From: a bacterium
GTDB lineage: Bacteria > JAJRZV01
DNA: 6,561 nt
Reading direction: 5' to 3'
Assembly: GCA_024275095.1 (NCBI GenBank)
Contig: JAJRZV010000052.1
Coordinates: forward strand, 1 to 6,561
The notes beneath the pieces were generated by a model. That model was given only the letters and a program-made list of their open reading frames with translations. It searched no databases and was not told the DNA's origin. Shown one piece after another: positions 1-6,363 of the stretch (positions within the stretch are counted from its first letter, which is position 1; every line of letters starts with the position of its first letter). Position numbers and translations under genes: made by a program.

Positions 1-947
1 ACGGATGAATCAATGCCCCCGCTGAGGCCAATCACTGCTTTTTTAAACCGATTTTTGCGCAAATAATCACGTGTACCCAGCACCAGGGCCCGGTACACCT
101 CCTCAACACGCTCCATTTCCTCCGGCGGACGAGGTTCTACAAGGGGCTTCTCCTGCGAATGAAACGGACCCAAATTCACAGCTGTTCCTGTGTCCTTCGT
201 TGATTCTACAGGCACATCCACCACCAGAAGATCCTCCTGAAAACGCCTGGCTTCTGCTACCACAGTTCCAGATGGGTCCACAACAAGAGAACCGCCATCA
301 AATACCAGCTCATCCTGGCCACCCACCAGATTGCAGTAAAGAATCCAGGCACCTGTTTCTTCTATCTTTTGCCGTATAATTTCCACACGGGTGTGGAGCT
401 TGCCCATGTGGTAGGGGGAAGCCGATATGTTGATAAGCACTTTAGCACCGCGCCGGGCCTGTTCGTTGACGACACCTCCCTTTACCCATATATCCTCACA
501 AATATTCACTGCAAAAAGCACATCCCCCAGGCAGAGAACCACGGGTTCATCTCCCGGGGTGAAGTAACGCTTTTCATCAAACACACCGTAATTGGGCAGT
601 TCCACCTTGCGGTATATTGCTTTCACTTCTTTATTTCGCACCACCGCAGCAGAATTAAAACGTCTCCCGCCTTCAACACCTTCAACAAATCCCACCACGG
701 CAGCGGTGTCACCTGCACTGTCTGCCACATCCTTTAGAGCTTCTGCTGTGGCCCTGACAAATGCTGGCTCAAACATGAGGTCTTCAGGTGGATACCCACA
801 GAGCGAGAGCTCAGGGAATGCAACCACATCACATCCAAGTTTCTCAGCACGAAACATGAAGTCTTTTATCTTGGTCACATTAGCAGAAAAATCTCCCACC
901 GTGGTGTTGACCTGTGCCAGTGCTATCCTCAAATGTTTTTTAACCAT
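1..947 (-). CDS. nadE: Glutamine-dependent NAD+ synthetase, N-terminal part (cut by window edge)
   Basis: NadE catalyses the last step of NAD biosynthesis: ATP-dependent amidation of nicotinate adenine dinucleotide, using ammonia released from glutamine by its own N-terminal nitrilase-fold domain. I translated the strand from ATG 945-947 and found 315 codons open to the left edge, with no frameshift. The glutaminase domain covers about residues 5-255. Its triad is visible: Glu46 in FPELSLCGYPPEDL, Lys114 in YRKVELPNYGVFDEKRYF and Cys150 in NICEDIW. The synthetase domain begins near residue 280, and its PP-loop ATP motif SGGIDS is at 309-314, where the window ends. Family members are usually about 540-580 residues, so roughly 40% is missing. 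The start fits the family N-terminus and has AAGGA about 6 nt upstream. It follows the amidotransferase gene by 103 nt and is probably the distal part of the same transcription unit. Function is near certain; completeness beyond the edge is unknown. Confidence 0.96.
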   Translation of the reverse strand, partial: MVKKHLRIALAQVNTTVGDFSANVTKIKDFMFRAEKLGCDVVAFPELSLCGYPPEDLMFEPAFVRATAEALKDVADSAGDTAAVVGFVEGVEGGRRFNSAAVVRNKEVKAIYRKVELPNYGVFDEKRYFTPGDEPVVLCLGDVLFAVNICEDIWVKGGVVNEQARRGAKVLINISASPYHMGKLHTRVEIIRQKIEETGAWILYCNLVGGQDELVFDGGSLVVDPSGTVVAEARRFQEDLLVVDVPVESTKDTGTAVNLGPFHSQEKPLVEPRPPEEMERVEEVYRALVLGTRDYLRKNRFKKAVIGLSGGIDSS

Positions 948-1050
948 TACAATTCCTTTCTGTCACAACTTATACCTTTTTACCTGTTAATTTGAGACCG
1001 CTTTAACTCCTTGTGGCAAGTGAAAAGATAAAAATCAGGGTCTACCTTCT
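948..1050 (-). other. Gap between amidotransferase and nadE
   Basis: This 103-nt spacer is AT-rich. It contains the nadE Shine-Dalgarno sequence (minus-strand GAAAGGAATTGTA directly before the ATG). I found no convincing hairpin with a T-tract, so no terminator is supported. A TATAAG hexamer lies about 25 nt upstream of nadE, but nothing like a -35 box sits 16-18 nt before it, so no promoter is called. Confidence 0.5.
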
Positions 1051-1743
1051 TTAAAGCTTCAACAATCGAAGAAAATTGGAAAACAGTGACTCTGCCACAG
1101 TGCGAAGCTCCGCCTCCATCTCGGATGCTCTCATCAGCATCTCGGAAATATCAGGGTTGTCAAGCTTGTCAGGCACATATGCCCGGGCCCATTCCCTTAC
1201 CATAGAAGCCGTCACCTCAATGTGAAACTGTAAACCCCAGGCACGCCCGTAACGAAATGCCTGATGTGGACATTTTCTCGACCTTGCAAGCAGAATCCCT
1301 CCCTCGGGAACCTCAAAAGCATCTTCATGCCACTGGAACACAGGAATAACCTCAGGCAAACCTTTAAAAAGGAAGTCATCCTGTCCACCAGACTCAATCA
1401 ACACTTCCGACCAACCAATTTCTCTGCAGGCATTTTTTCTTACTTCAGCACCCAAACTTCGAGCAAGAAGTTGAGCACCCAGGCAAATGCCCAGAACAGG
1501 AACGTCCCTCTTCACTGCTTCCCGAAGAATATTTTTTTCCTCACAGAGAAAAGGATACTTCTCCTCATCGTCTGCATTCATAGGGCCGCCAAGAACCACC
1601 AGTGCATCAATCCCATCAAGAGAACGGGGGAGGGTCATTCCCTCCCCCGCATCTATGATGGCTGTTTGAACCCCCTGCTCTTCTGCAAGCTCCTGTAAGA
1701 GACCAGGACCTTCAATGGAAATATTTTTTAAAAACAGTATCAC
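1051..1743 (-). CDS. Class I glutamine amidotransferase, stand-alone (GMP synthase-like GATase domain)
   Basis: This 230-residue protein is a single class I (triad-type) amidotransferase domain. Visible motifs are LGGPM at 51-55 (oxyanion region), the nucleophile elbow GICLGAQ with Cys87, and QFHIEV with His174 and Glu176 completing the Cys-His-Glu triad. EIGW at 108-111 and the overall layout resemble the GuaA-type glutaminase domain and its stand-alone relatives, but no synthetase domain follows. The family is expected to hydrolyse glutamine or a related gamma-glutamyl compound; the acceptor cannot be read from the sequence. The start is GTG at 1743, and the N-terminus MILFLKNISIEGPG matches where this family normally begins. 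The gene follows glutamine synthetase 2 by 15 nt, in the same reading frame, and its Shine-Dalgarno sequence overlaps that gene's stop, so translation is probably coupled. Alternatives are a gamma-glutamyl hydrolase-like (PuuD-type) role or an amidotransferase subunit whose partner is encoded elsewhere. Confidence 0.9.
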   Translation of the reverse strand: MILFLKNISIEGPGLLQELAEEQGVQTAIIDAGEGMTLPRSLDGIDALVVLGGPMNADDEEKYPFLCEEKNILREAVKRDVPVLGICLGAQLLARSLGAEVRKNACREIGWSEVLIESGGQDDFLFKGLPEVIPVFQWHEDAFEVPEGGILLARSRKCPHQAFRYGRAWGLQFHIEVTASMVREWARAYVPDKLDNPDISEMLMRASEMEAELRTVAESLFSNFLRLLKL

Positions 1744-1754
1744 CCCGGGGGGTA

Positions 1755-1760
1755 CTCCTC
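1755..1760 (-). promoter_or_regulatory. Ribosome binding site of the amidotransferase, overlapping the upstream stop codon
   Basis: The minus strand reads TGAGGAG, so the TGA stop of glutamine synthetase 2 (1759-1761) shares two bases with the GAGGAG Shine-Dalgarno sequence. The GTG start lies 11 nt downstream, at the long end of normal spacing, and the spacer contains the palindrome CCCCGGGG. This suggests that terminating ribosomes feed initiation of the next gene. Confidence 0.6.
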
Positions 1761-3171
1761 ATACATCAAAATAAAGAACAAATTCGTAGGGGTGAGTTCT
1801 CAGCTTCACCTGATCAATTTCGTTCTCCTTCTTCCATTCAATCCAGGTATCAATGAGCTCATCGGTAAACACGCCGCCTTTGAGCAAAAACTCTCTGTCC
1901 TCACTCAATGCCTCGAGCGCCTCTTCCAGTGATGCAGGGGTGGAAGGCACGGCTGCCACTTCTTCAGGCGGCAGGGCGTATATATCTTTGTCAAGCGGTT
2001 CTCCCGGATCCAGTTTGTTCTCGATACCGTCCAGACCCGCCATGAGAATGGCTGAAAATGCAAGGTACGGGTTGGCAGTGGGATCAGGGAACCTCACCTC
2101 CACTCGTTTGGCCTTGGGCGAGGGAGAGTACATGGGCACGCGCACGGCTGCCGAACGGTTGCGGGAAGAATAAGCGAGTTTTACCGGTGCCTCGTAACCA
2201 GGAACAAGACGGCGATAAGAATTGGTTGTGGGATTGGTAAAAGCGCAAATAGCCTTTGCGTGCTTGAGAACACCAGCAATGAAATGCAGTGCAAGGTCAG
2301 AAAGTCCTGCGTACTTGTCACCGGCAAACAGAGGTTGCCCATCCTTCCACAATGACGTGTGCGTATGCATACCGGAGCCATTGTCTGCGAATACAGGCTT
2401 GGGCATGAAGGTGACGGTCTTGCCGTACTTGCGTGCTACATTGCGGAGCACATACTTGAAGGTCATCAAATTATCGGCCTGCTTGAGAAGGGGAGCATAT
2501 CGGATATCAATTTCACCCTGACCGGCTGTGGCCACTTCGTGGTGATGATATTCCACCTGAATGCCAATGCTCATGAGCACATGACCCATTTCATTTCGCA
2601 GGTCGGTGTAAGTGTCATGGGGAGGCACCGGGAAATACCCTCTTTTATATGGAATCTTGTACGCGAGATTGGGATTCTCTTCAGCACCGGTACGCCACCA
2701 GGCCTCATGGCTGTCCACCCTGAAAAAAGCCTCGTGGTTCTGGTAATCAAAGCGCACATCGTCAAATATGAAAAATTCCGCCTCAGGACCAAAGTAAGCA
2801 GTGTCAGCAATACCTGTGGATTTGAGATAGTTCTCTGCCTTGTGGGCAACAAAACGGGGGTCCTTGCTGTAATTTTCGCGCGTAACAGGGTCCACGACAT
2901 CGCAGATAAGCGTCAGTGTCTTCCTCTCAAAGAATGGGTCAATGAAAGCTGTTGCAGGATCAGGGAGCACGCTCATGTCTGACATGTTGATTGCCTGCCA
3001 CGCTCTGATGGATGAACCGTCAAACCCGATACCCTCTTCAAAAGATTCTTCCGTGAGTTCGGACACCGGGATGGTAAAATGATGCCACTGGCTGAACAGG
3101 TCTGCGAACTTCAAATCAACCCATTCAACCTTTTCATCTTCAACAAGTTTCAACACGTCCTTTGCATCCAT
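1759..3171 (-). CDS. glnA: Glutamine synthetase type I, second copy (GSI-beta)
   Basis: This enzyme makes glutamine from glutamate, ammonia and ATP as a cytoplasmic dodecamer. The 470-residue length is normal for GSI. The N-terminal beta-grasp domain has DGSSIR at 51-56. The catalytic domain carries the metal and substrate residues Glu130 and Glu132 (GPEAEFF), Glu212 (HHHEV), Glu220, the NGSGMH motif with Asn264 and His269, Arg321 and Glu327 ([10 protein letters not shown]), Arg339 (NRSA), and Glu358 and Arg360. The insertion near 140-190 and the adenylylation-type motif DIYALPPEE, with Tyr398, place it in the GSI-beta group. The ATG at 3171 has a very strong AAGGAGGTG sequence about 5 nt upstream. 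By eye it is roughly 60% identical to the copy at 4579-5994, so the duplication is old and both copies look catalytically intact. It follows the SPFH gene by 119 nt, the largest gap in the cluster, which may hold its own control elements. Confidence 0.97.
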   Translation of the reverse strand: MDAKDVLKLVEDEKVEWVDLKFADLFSQWHHFTIPVSELTEESFEEGIGFDGSSIRAWQAINMSDMSVLPDPATAFIDPFFERKTLTLICDVVDPVTRENYSKDPRFVAHKAENYLKSTGIADTAYFGPEAEFFIFDDVRFDYQNHEAFFRVDSHEAWWRTGAEENPNLAYKIPYKRGYFPVPPHDTYTDLRNEMGHVLMSIGIQVEYHHHEVATAGQGEIDIRYAPLLKQADNLMTFKYVLRNVARKYGKTVTFMPKPVFADNGSGMHTHTSLWKDGQPLFAGDKYAGLSDLALHFIAGVLKHAKAICAFTNPTTNSYRRLVPGYEAPVKLAYSSRNRSAAVRVPMYSPSPKAKRVEVRFPDPTANPYLAFSAILMAGLDGIENKLDPGEPLDKDIYALPPEEVAAVPSTPASLEEALEALSEDREFLLKGGVFTDELIDTWIEWKKENEIDQVKLRTHPYEFVLYFDV

Positions 3172-3290
3172 GATTGCACCTCCTTTTGTAATTCTTTTGT
3201 AATTCTTTCCACTTTTTTATATGAAACCCGGCGGCGACCCAGCCGGAGATTCTTTCACTTTACAACTTTTTTCCTTTTGTTCAAGAAATA
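3172..3290 (-). promoter_or_regulatory. 119-nt gap before glutamine synthetase 2, possible internal control region
   Basis: This is the longest spacer in the cluster. On the minus strand it holds, in order: a weak sigma-70-like pair (TTGAAC at 3279-3284 and TAAAGT at 3257-3262, 16 nt apart, each 4/6 to consensus); a GC-rich inverted repeat CCGGC/GCCGG (3242-3246 and 3228-3232, 9-nt loop); an A-rich stretch; a perfect 2 x 11 bp tandem repeat; and the Shine-Dalgarno sequence. The hairpin is short and no T-tract follows it on the minus strand, so it is not a clear terminator. The spacing and contents would suit an internal promoter or attenuation point that lets synthetase 2 be expressed separately. 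That is inference. Confidence 0.35.
3184..3205 (-). repeat. Perfect 2 x 11 bp tandem repeat next to the ribosome binding site
   Basis: The minus-strand unit GAATTACAAAA occurs twice head to tail without mismatch and runs straight into GGAGGTG, the Shine-Dalgarno sequence of glutamine synthetase 2. It could be a translation-enhancing unstructured A-rich leader, a protein-binding site, or a slippage-prone repeat. The function is unknown; the repeat itself is directly visible. Confidence 0.8.
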
Positions 3291-4556
3291 TCATCGCTGG
3301 TGTTCAGAGGCTCCTGCACCTCTGGATTTTAAAATTTCTGCGATATCAATTCCCGCTGCACTCTTGAGTTGTTCCATAACAGCAACCACCGATCCTGTAA
3401 GACTTTTCACAAGGGCAGGAACACCCTGACCGTCTCCCCCATCAACCACGGTCAAACGCTCAATAGACAGATTGCTGGAGACCACACTGGTGATTTTCTC
3501 GATAATCTCCGGCAACAACTGAATGAGGAAAAGGTCTTTGGTCTCTCCTTTTTCCCATTCCTGACGCATGAGCTTGACCGCTTCTGCAGTGGCCTTGCCT
3601 GTCTCCACCACCCTGGCAGCCTCTCCTCTTGCCTTCATTTCCTGAGCCTCCATTTCCGCTTCTGCAGGAACAACAACATCTGCTTGATACCTGCGCCGAT
3701 TGAGTTCCACGCGCTCTTCCTCAAGAATTTTCTCTTCCCTCACCCGTGCAATTTCTCCTGCCACCTGAGCTCTGGATTCCGCTTCACTGCTCTTTGCCTC
3801 CAGACCCGCTTTCTTCACACGAAATTCGTTCTCAGCTTCTACCACAGCTTTTTTCGCCTCGATCTCAGCCACTTCTCCCCTTCTTCTGGCTTCAGCAGAC
3901 ACTTCCCTGGCCTCAGCCTCAGCCTGGGCTTCGGCGATTCTGGCATCCCTCTGTACCTGGGCATTCTTCTTGCGGGCGATGGCTTCCAGGTAATGGTGCT
4001 TGTCCGAAATTTTCTGAATCCTGAAGGTATCAATAACAAGCCCAAGCCTGCGAAAATCAGAGGCCACCTCTTCCCTGACACGTCTGGCAAAATTAAGCCG
4101 GTCAGTATTCGCCTCCTCTGGCGTCATGGTGGCGAGAACTCCCCGAAGGGCTCCTTCCAGGGTCTGGCGGGCCACGCGAGCAATTTCTTCCTGGGAGCGA
4201 CCGAGAAAACGCTCTATGGCGTTGCTGAGCCCCTCTTCTTCCGTACCGGCAATTTTCACGTTAGCAATGGCTTCCACGTCCAGTGGAATAAGGCCCCGCG
4301 AAAGTGCATCGGAAAGTTCCACCTTTACAGGGATGGTCTCCAGGGACATGCTTTTAACGGTTTCAACAATGGGAATGCGGAAGCCCCGTCCTCCCTTGAT
4401 CACGCGATATCCCACCGCCGTCCCATCAGGTAGCTTCCTCTTTCGTCCCGAAAAAATCAGCACTTCATTGGGCGGGCAAACCTTGAGGTTGCTCTTTATA
4501 AATGCAAAACCCACCAGTAATGCTGCAACACCCAGAACTATTATTACAGCAACCAT
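3291..4556 (-). CDS. Flotillin-like SPFH-domain membrane protein
   Basis: SPFH/flotillin proteins form large membrane-anchored oligomers that organise membrane microdomains. This one has 421 residues. A hydrophobic N-terminal segment (about 2-20, then Lys21) anchors it. The SPFH domain spans about 24-195 and includes the flotillin hallmark around GYRVIKGGRGFRIPIVE (49-65). A long Ala/Glu/Arg-rich stretch (about 195-335, with AEAQAEAEARE-type repeats) should form a coiled coil. The C-terminal part (about 340-421) contains SNLSIERLTVVDG, which resembles the conserved flotillin tail. It is somewhat shorter than Bacillus FloT (about 509 residues). The ATG at 4556 has GGGAGG about 7 nt upstream. 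It sits 22 nt after glutamine synthetase 1 and 119 nt before synthetase 2, so it is probably co-transcribed with both. No NfeD-type partner, common beside SPFH genes, is present in the window. The family call is firm; the role in nitrogen metabolism is unknown. Confidence 0.92.
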   Translation of the reverse strand: MVAVIIVLGVAALLVGFAFIKSNLKVCPPNEVLIFSGRKRKLPDGTAVGYRVIKGGRGFRIPIVETVKSMSLETIPVKVELSDALSRGLIPLDVEAIANVKIAGTEEEGLSNAIERFLGRSQEEIARVARQTLEGALRGVLATMTPEEANTDRLNFARRVREEVASDFRRLGLVIDTFRIQKISDKHHYLEAIARKKNAQVQRDARIAEAQAEAEAREVSAEARRRGEVAEIEAKKAVVEAENEFRVKKAGLEAKSSEAESRAQVAGEIARVREEKILEEERVELNRRRYQADVVVPAEAEMEAQEMKARGEAARVVETGKATAEAVKLMRQEWEKGETKDLFLIQLLPEIIEKITSVVSSNLSIERLTVVDGGDGQGVPALVKSLTGSVVAVMEQLKSAAGIDIAEILKSRGAGASEHQR

Positions 4557-4578
4557 CGCTTAACCTCCCGTCTTTAAT

Positions 4579-5994
4579 TTAAATATCAAAGTACAGAACA
4601 AACTCCGCTGGATGGGGCCTGAGCCTCACGTAATCGATCTCCGAACTTCTCTTGTAATTAATCCAGGTTTCAATAAGGTCTTCAGTAAAAACATCTCCTC
4701 GCATGAGATATTCGTGATCTTTCTCCAGCGCATTAATCGCCTCTTCCAGGGAGGTGGGTGTGGATTTGATGCGCATCTGTTCTTCAGGAGGAAGTTCATA
4801 AAGATTTTTGTCTATGGGCGGTGGAGGCTCGATCTTGTTAATAATCCCGTCAATTCCGGCCATAAGCATGGCTGCAAATGCAAGATAGGGATTGCTGGAA
4901 GGGTCAGGAGAGCGAAATTCAATTCTCTTGGCCTTTTCACTTTCAGAATACATTGGAATGCGAATACAGGCGCTACGATTGCGCTGAGAGTAGATAAGGT
5001 TTACCGGCGCTTCATACCCCGGCACCAGCCTTTTGTAAGAATTCGTGGTGGGAGCACAGAAGGCAAGCACACTGGCGGCATGGTACAGAATACCACCTAT
5101 GTAGTAAATGGCGATCTGGCTGAGTCCTGCATATCCTCCTCGGTCAAAGAACAGGTTTCTCCCCCCTTTCCAGAGACTCTGATGCACATGCATTCCAGAA
5201 CCATTATCAGCAAATACAGGCTTGGGCATAAAAGTAACGGTTTTTCCATACCGTCGGGCGACATTTTTGACGACGTACTTGTACTTGACCAGGTTATCAG
5301 CTGTCTTCACCAGAGGCCCGAATTTAATATCAATTTCCGCCTGGCCGCCTGTTGCAACCTCGTGATGGTGCACCTCTGCTTCCACGCCCACACTTAACAA
5401 CACCTTGACCATTTCTGAACGCACGTCGTGCAGGTGATCAACAGGCTGGTCCGGAAAATACCCCTCTTTGAATCGCGGTTTGTAACCGAGATTGGGATTT
5501 TCTTCCTTTCCTGAGTTCCAGAAGCCCTCTTCAGAATCCAGGAAATAAAACCCGTGGTTATAGCTCTGGGAATACCGAACATCGTCAAAAATAAAAAACT
5601 CTGCTTCTGGACCAAAATAGGCAGTATCGGCGATTCCCGAGCGAAGGAGAAAACGTTCTGCCTTTTGTGCTACATGTCGCGGATCCCGGGAATACAACTC
5701 TTTGGTGATAGGGTCCTTCACATTACAGATGAAGCTCAACGTAACATCTTTGGGAAAAGGATCCAGAAACGCTGTGTTCATATCGGGCTTCAGCACCATA
5801 TCACTCTCGTGAATGGCCTGAAATCCACGAATGGATGAGCCATCAAATCCCACCCCTTCAGTGAACAATTCTTCAGAAAGCTCCCTGATCGGCATTGTGA
5901 AATGCTGGAGCGTTCCTGGAAGGTCAGTAAATTTAAGGTCGATAAACTGCACATTCCTGTCAGATACGAGCCTTTTAAGTTCCCGAAAATTCAT
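4579..5994 (-). CDS. glnA: Glutamine synthetase type I, first copy (GSI-beta)
   Basis: This copy also makes glutamine from glutamate, ammonia and ATP. Starting at ATG 5994 it has 471 residues, typical of GSI. All key residues are present: DGSSIR 51-56, Glu130 and Glu132 (GPEAEFF), Glu212, Glu220, Asn264 and His269 (NGSGMH), Arg322 and Glu328 ([10 protein letters not shown]), Arg340 (NRSA), Glu359 and Arg361. The motif [10 protein letters not shown], with Tyr399, is close to the enterobacterial adenylylation site (NLYDLPPEE), closer than in the second copy. The reading frame stays open up to a TTG at 6003, but that codon and the GTG at 6000 lie 0 and 3 nt from the AGGAGG at 6004-6009. The ATG at 5994 has 9-nt spacing and is the likely start. 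It follows the PII gene by 27 nt, the classic glnB-glnA pairing, which suggests this is the main PII-linked synthetase. Confidence 0.97.
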   Translation of the reverse strand: MNFRELKRLVSDRNVQFIDLKFTDLPGTLQHFTMPIRELSEELFTEGVGFDGSSIRGFQAIHESDMVLKPDMNTAFLDPFPKDVTLSFICNVKDPITKELYSRDPRHVAQKAERFLLRSGIADTAYFGPEAEFFIFDDVRYSQSYNHGFYFLDSEEGFWNSGKEENPNLGYKPRFKEGYFPDQPVDHLHDVRSEMVKVLLSVGVEAEVHHHEVATGGQAEIDIKFGPLVKTADNLVKYKYVVKNVARRYGKTVTFMPKPVFADNGSGMHVHQSLWKGGRNLFFDRGGYAGLSQIAIYYIGGILYHAASVLAFCAPTTNSYKRLVPGYEAPVNLIYSQRNRSACIRIPMYSESEKAKRIEFRSPDPSSNPYLAFAAMLMAGIDGIINKIEPPPPIDKNLYELPPEEQMRIKSTPTSLEEAINALEKDHEYLMRGDVFTEDLIETWINYKRSSEIDYVRLRPHPAEFVLYFDI

Positions 5995-6003
5995 GGGCAC
6001 CAA

Positions 6004-6009
6004 CCTCCT
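6004..6009 (-). promoter_or_regulatory. Ribosome binding site that fixes the start of glutamine synthetase 1
   Basis: The minus strand has AGGAGG here, 9 nt before ATG 5994. The in-frame TTG at 6003 is directly adjacent and the GTG at 6000 only 3 nt away, both too close for initiation. The protein from ATG begins [10 protein letters not shown], aligning with the start of the second copy. Confidence 0.8.
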
Positions 6010-6021
6010 GAAAAATGAATA

Positions 6022-6363
6022 TCAACCAATAGCTGAAGGACCCCTTTCTCCGGTACGAATTCGGATACAGTCATTCAAATCAAGAACAAAAATTTTTCCG
6101 TCACCAATGTTTCCAGTGCGTGCTCCTTTGATAATGGCCTCAATGGTGGGTTCTACGAAATCTTCATTAACAGCGATTTCAAGACGCACCTTTTTGAGAA
6201 GATTCACCTCTTCTACAACACCCCTGTAGGTTTCCTTGTATCCTCTTTGCTGCCCTGCTCCCAAGGCATTGGTAACCGTCATTTTGTAAATCTGAGCGTC
6301 GTAAAGTGCCTTTTTTACATCAGGCAACTTGTGCGGCTGAATCATGGCAATGATGAGTTTCAT
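6022..6363 (-). CDS. glnB: PII family nitrogen regulatory protein with atypical T-loop
   Basis: PII proteins are small trimeric sensors of 2-oxoglutarate and ATP/ADP that control targets such as adenylyltransferase, ammonium transporters and NtrB by contact through the T-loop. The 113-residue protein aligns without gaps to E. coli GlnB. Ligand-site residues are kept: Gln39, Lys58, ARTG at 81-84, Gly87, Lys90, and Arg101 and Arg103 in RIRTGE. The T-loop differs: E. coli YRGAEY (46-51) is YRGVVE here, so the uridylylated Tyr51 is Glu (codon 6211-6213) and position 49, Ser in cyanobacterial PII, is Val. Control by GlnD-type uridylylation therefore seems unlikely, although allosteric sensing should remain. 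The ATG at 6363 has AGGAGG 6 nt upstream. It is the first gene of the cluster and lies 27 nt before glutamine synthetase 1. GlnB and GlnK cannot be told apart from sequence alone; glnB is chosen because of the adjacent glnA and the absence of amtB in view. Confidence 0.95.
   Translation of the reverse strand: MKLIIAMIQPHKLPDVKKALYDAQIYKMTVTNALGAGQQRGYKETYRGVVEEVNLLKKVRLEIAVNEDFVEPTIEAIIKGARTGNIGDGKIFVLDLNDCIRIRTGERGPSAIG

Noticed and set aside
71-990. Three overlapping plus-strand open frames in the left part of the window
   Set aside because: The minus strand encodes an uninterrupted nadE with all catalytic motifs; the plus-strand frames are Pro/His/Ser-rich shadows.
1759-1761. TGA at the end of glutamine synthetase 2 as a recoded codon
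   Set aside because: The protein already ends with the complete GS C-terminus (EFVLYFDV), and the next gene has its own Shine-Dalgarno sequence and a family-typical start.
2359-2982. Plus-strand open frame of 207 codons opposite glutamine synthetase 2
   Set aside because: It is antisense to highly conserved GS motifs, has no protein-like features, and no plausible operon exists on that strand.
3228-3246. Rho-independent terminator after the SPFH gene
   Set aside because: The stem has only 5 bp with a 9-nt loop, and no T-tract follows it on the minus strand.
3369-4433. Long plus-strand open frame of 354 codons opposite the SPFH gene
   Set aside because: It is the antisense shadow of an Ala/Glu-rich gene with few stops. 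It shows no recognisable domain and lies entirely within a well-supported minus-strand gene.
4612-5397. Plus-strand open frame of 261 codons opposite glutamine synthetase 1
   Set aside because: It is a shadow of the conserved synthetase coding sequence. The matching strand bias of all six real genes is minus.
5995-6003. Extended start (TTG at 6003 or GTG at 6000) for glutamine synthetase 1
   Set aside because: Both codons touch or nearly touch the AGGAGG Shine-Dalgarno sequence; ATG 5994 has normal spacing and matches the paralogue's start.
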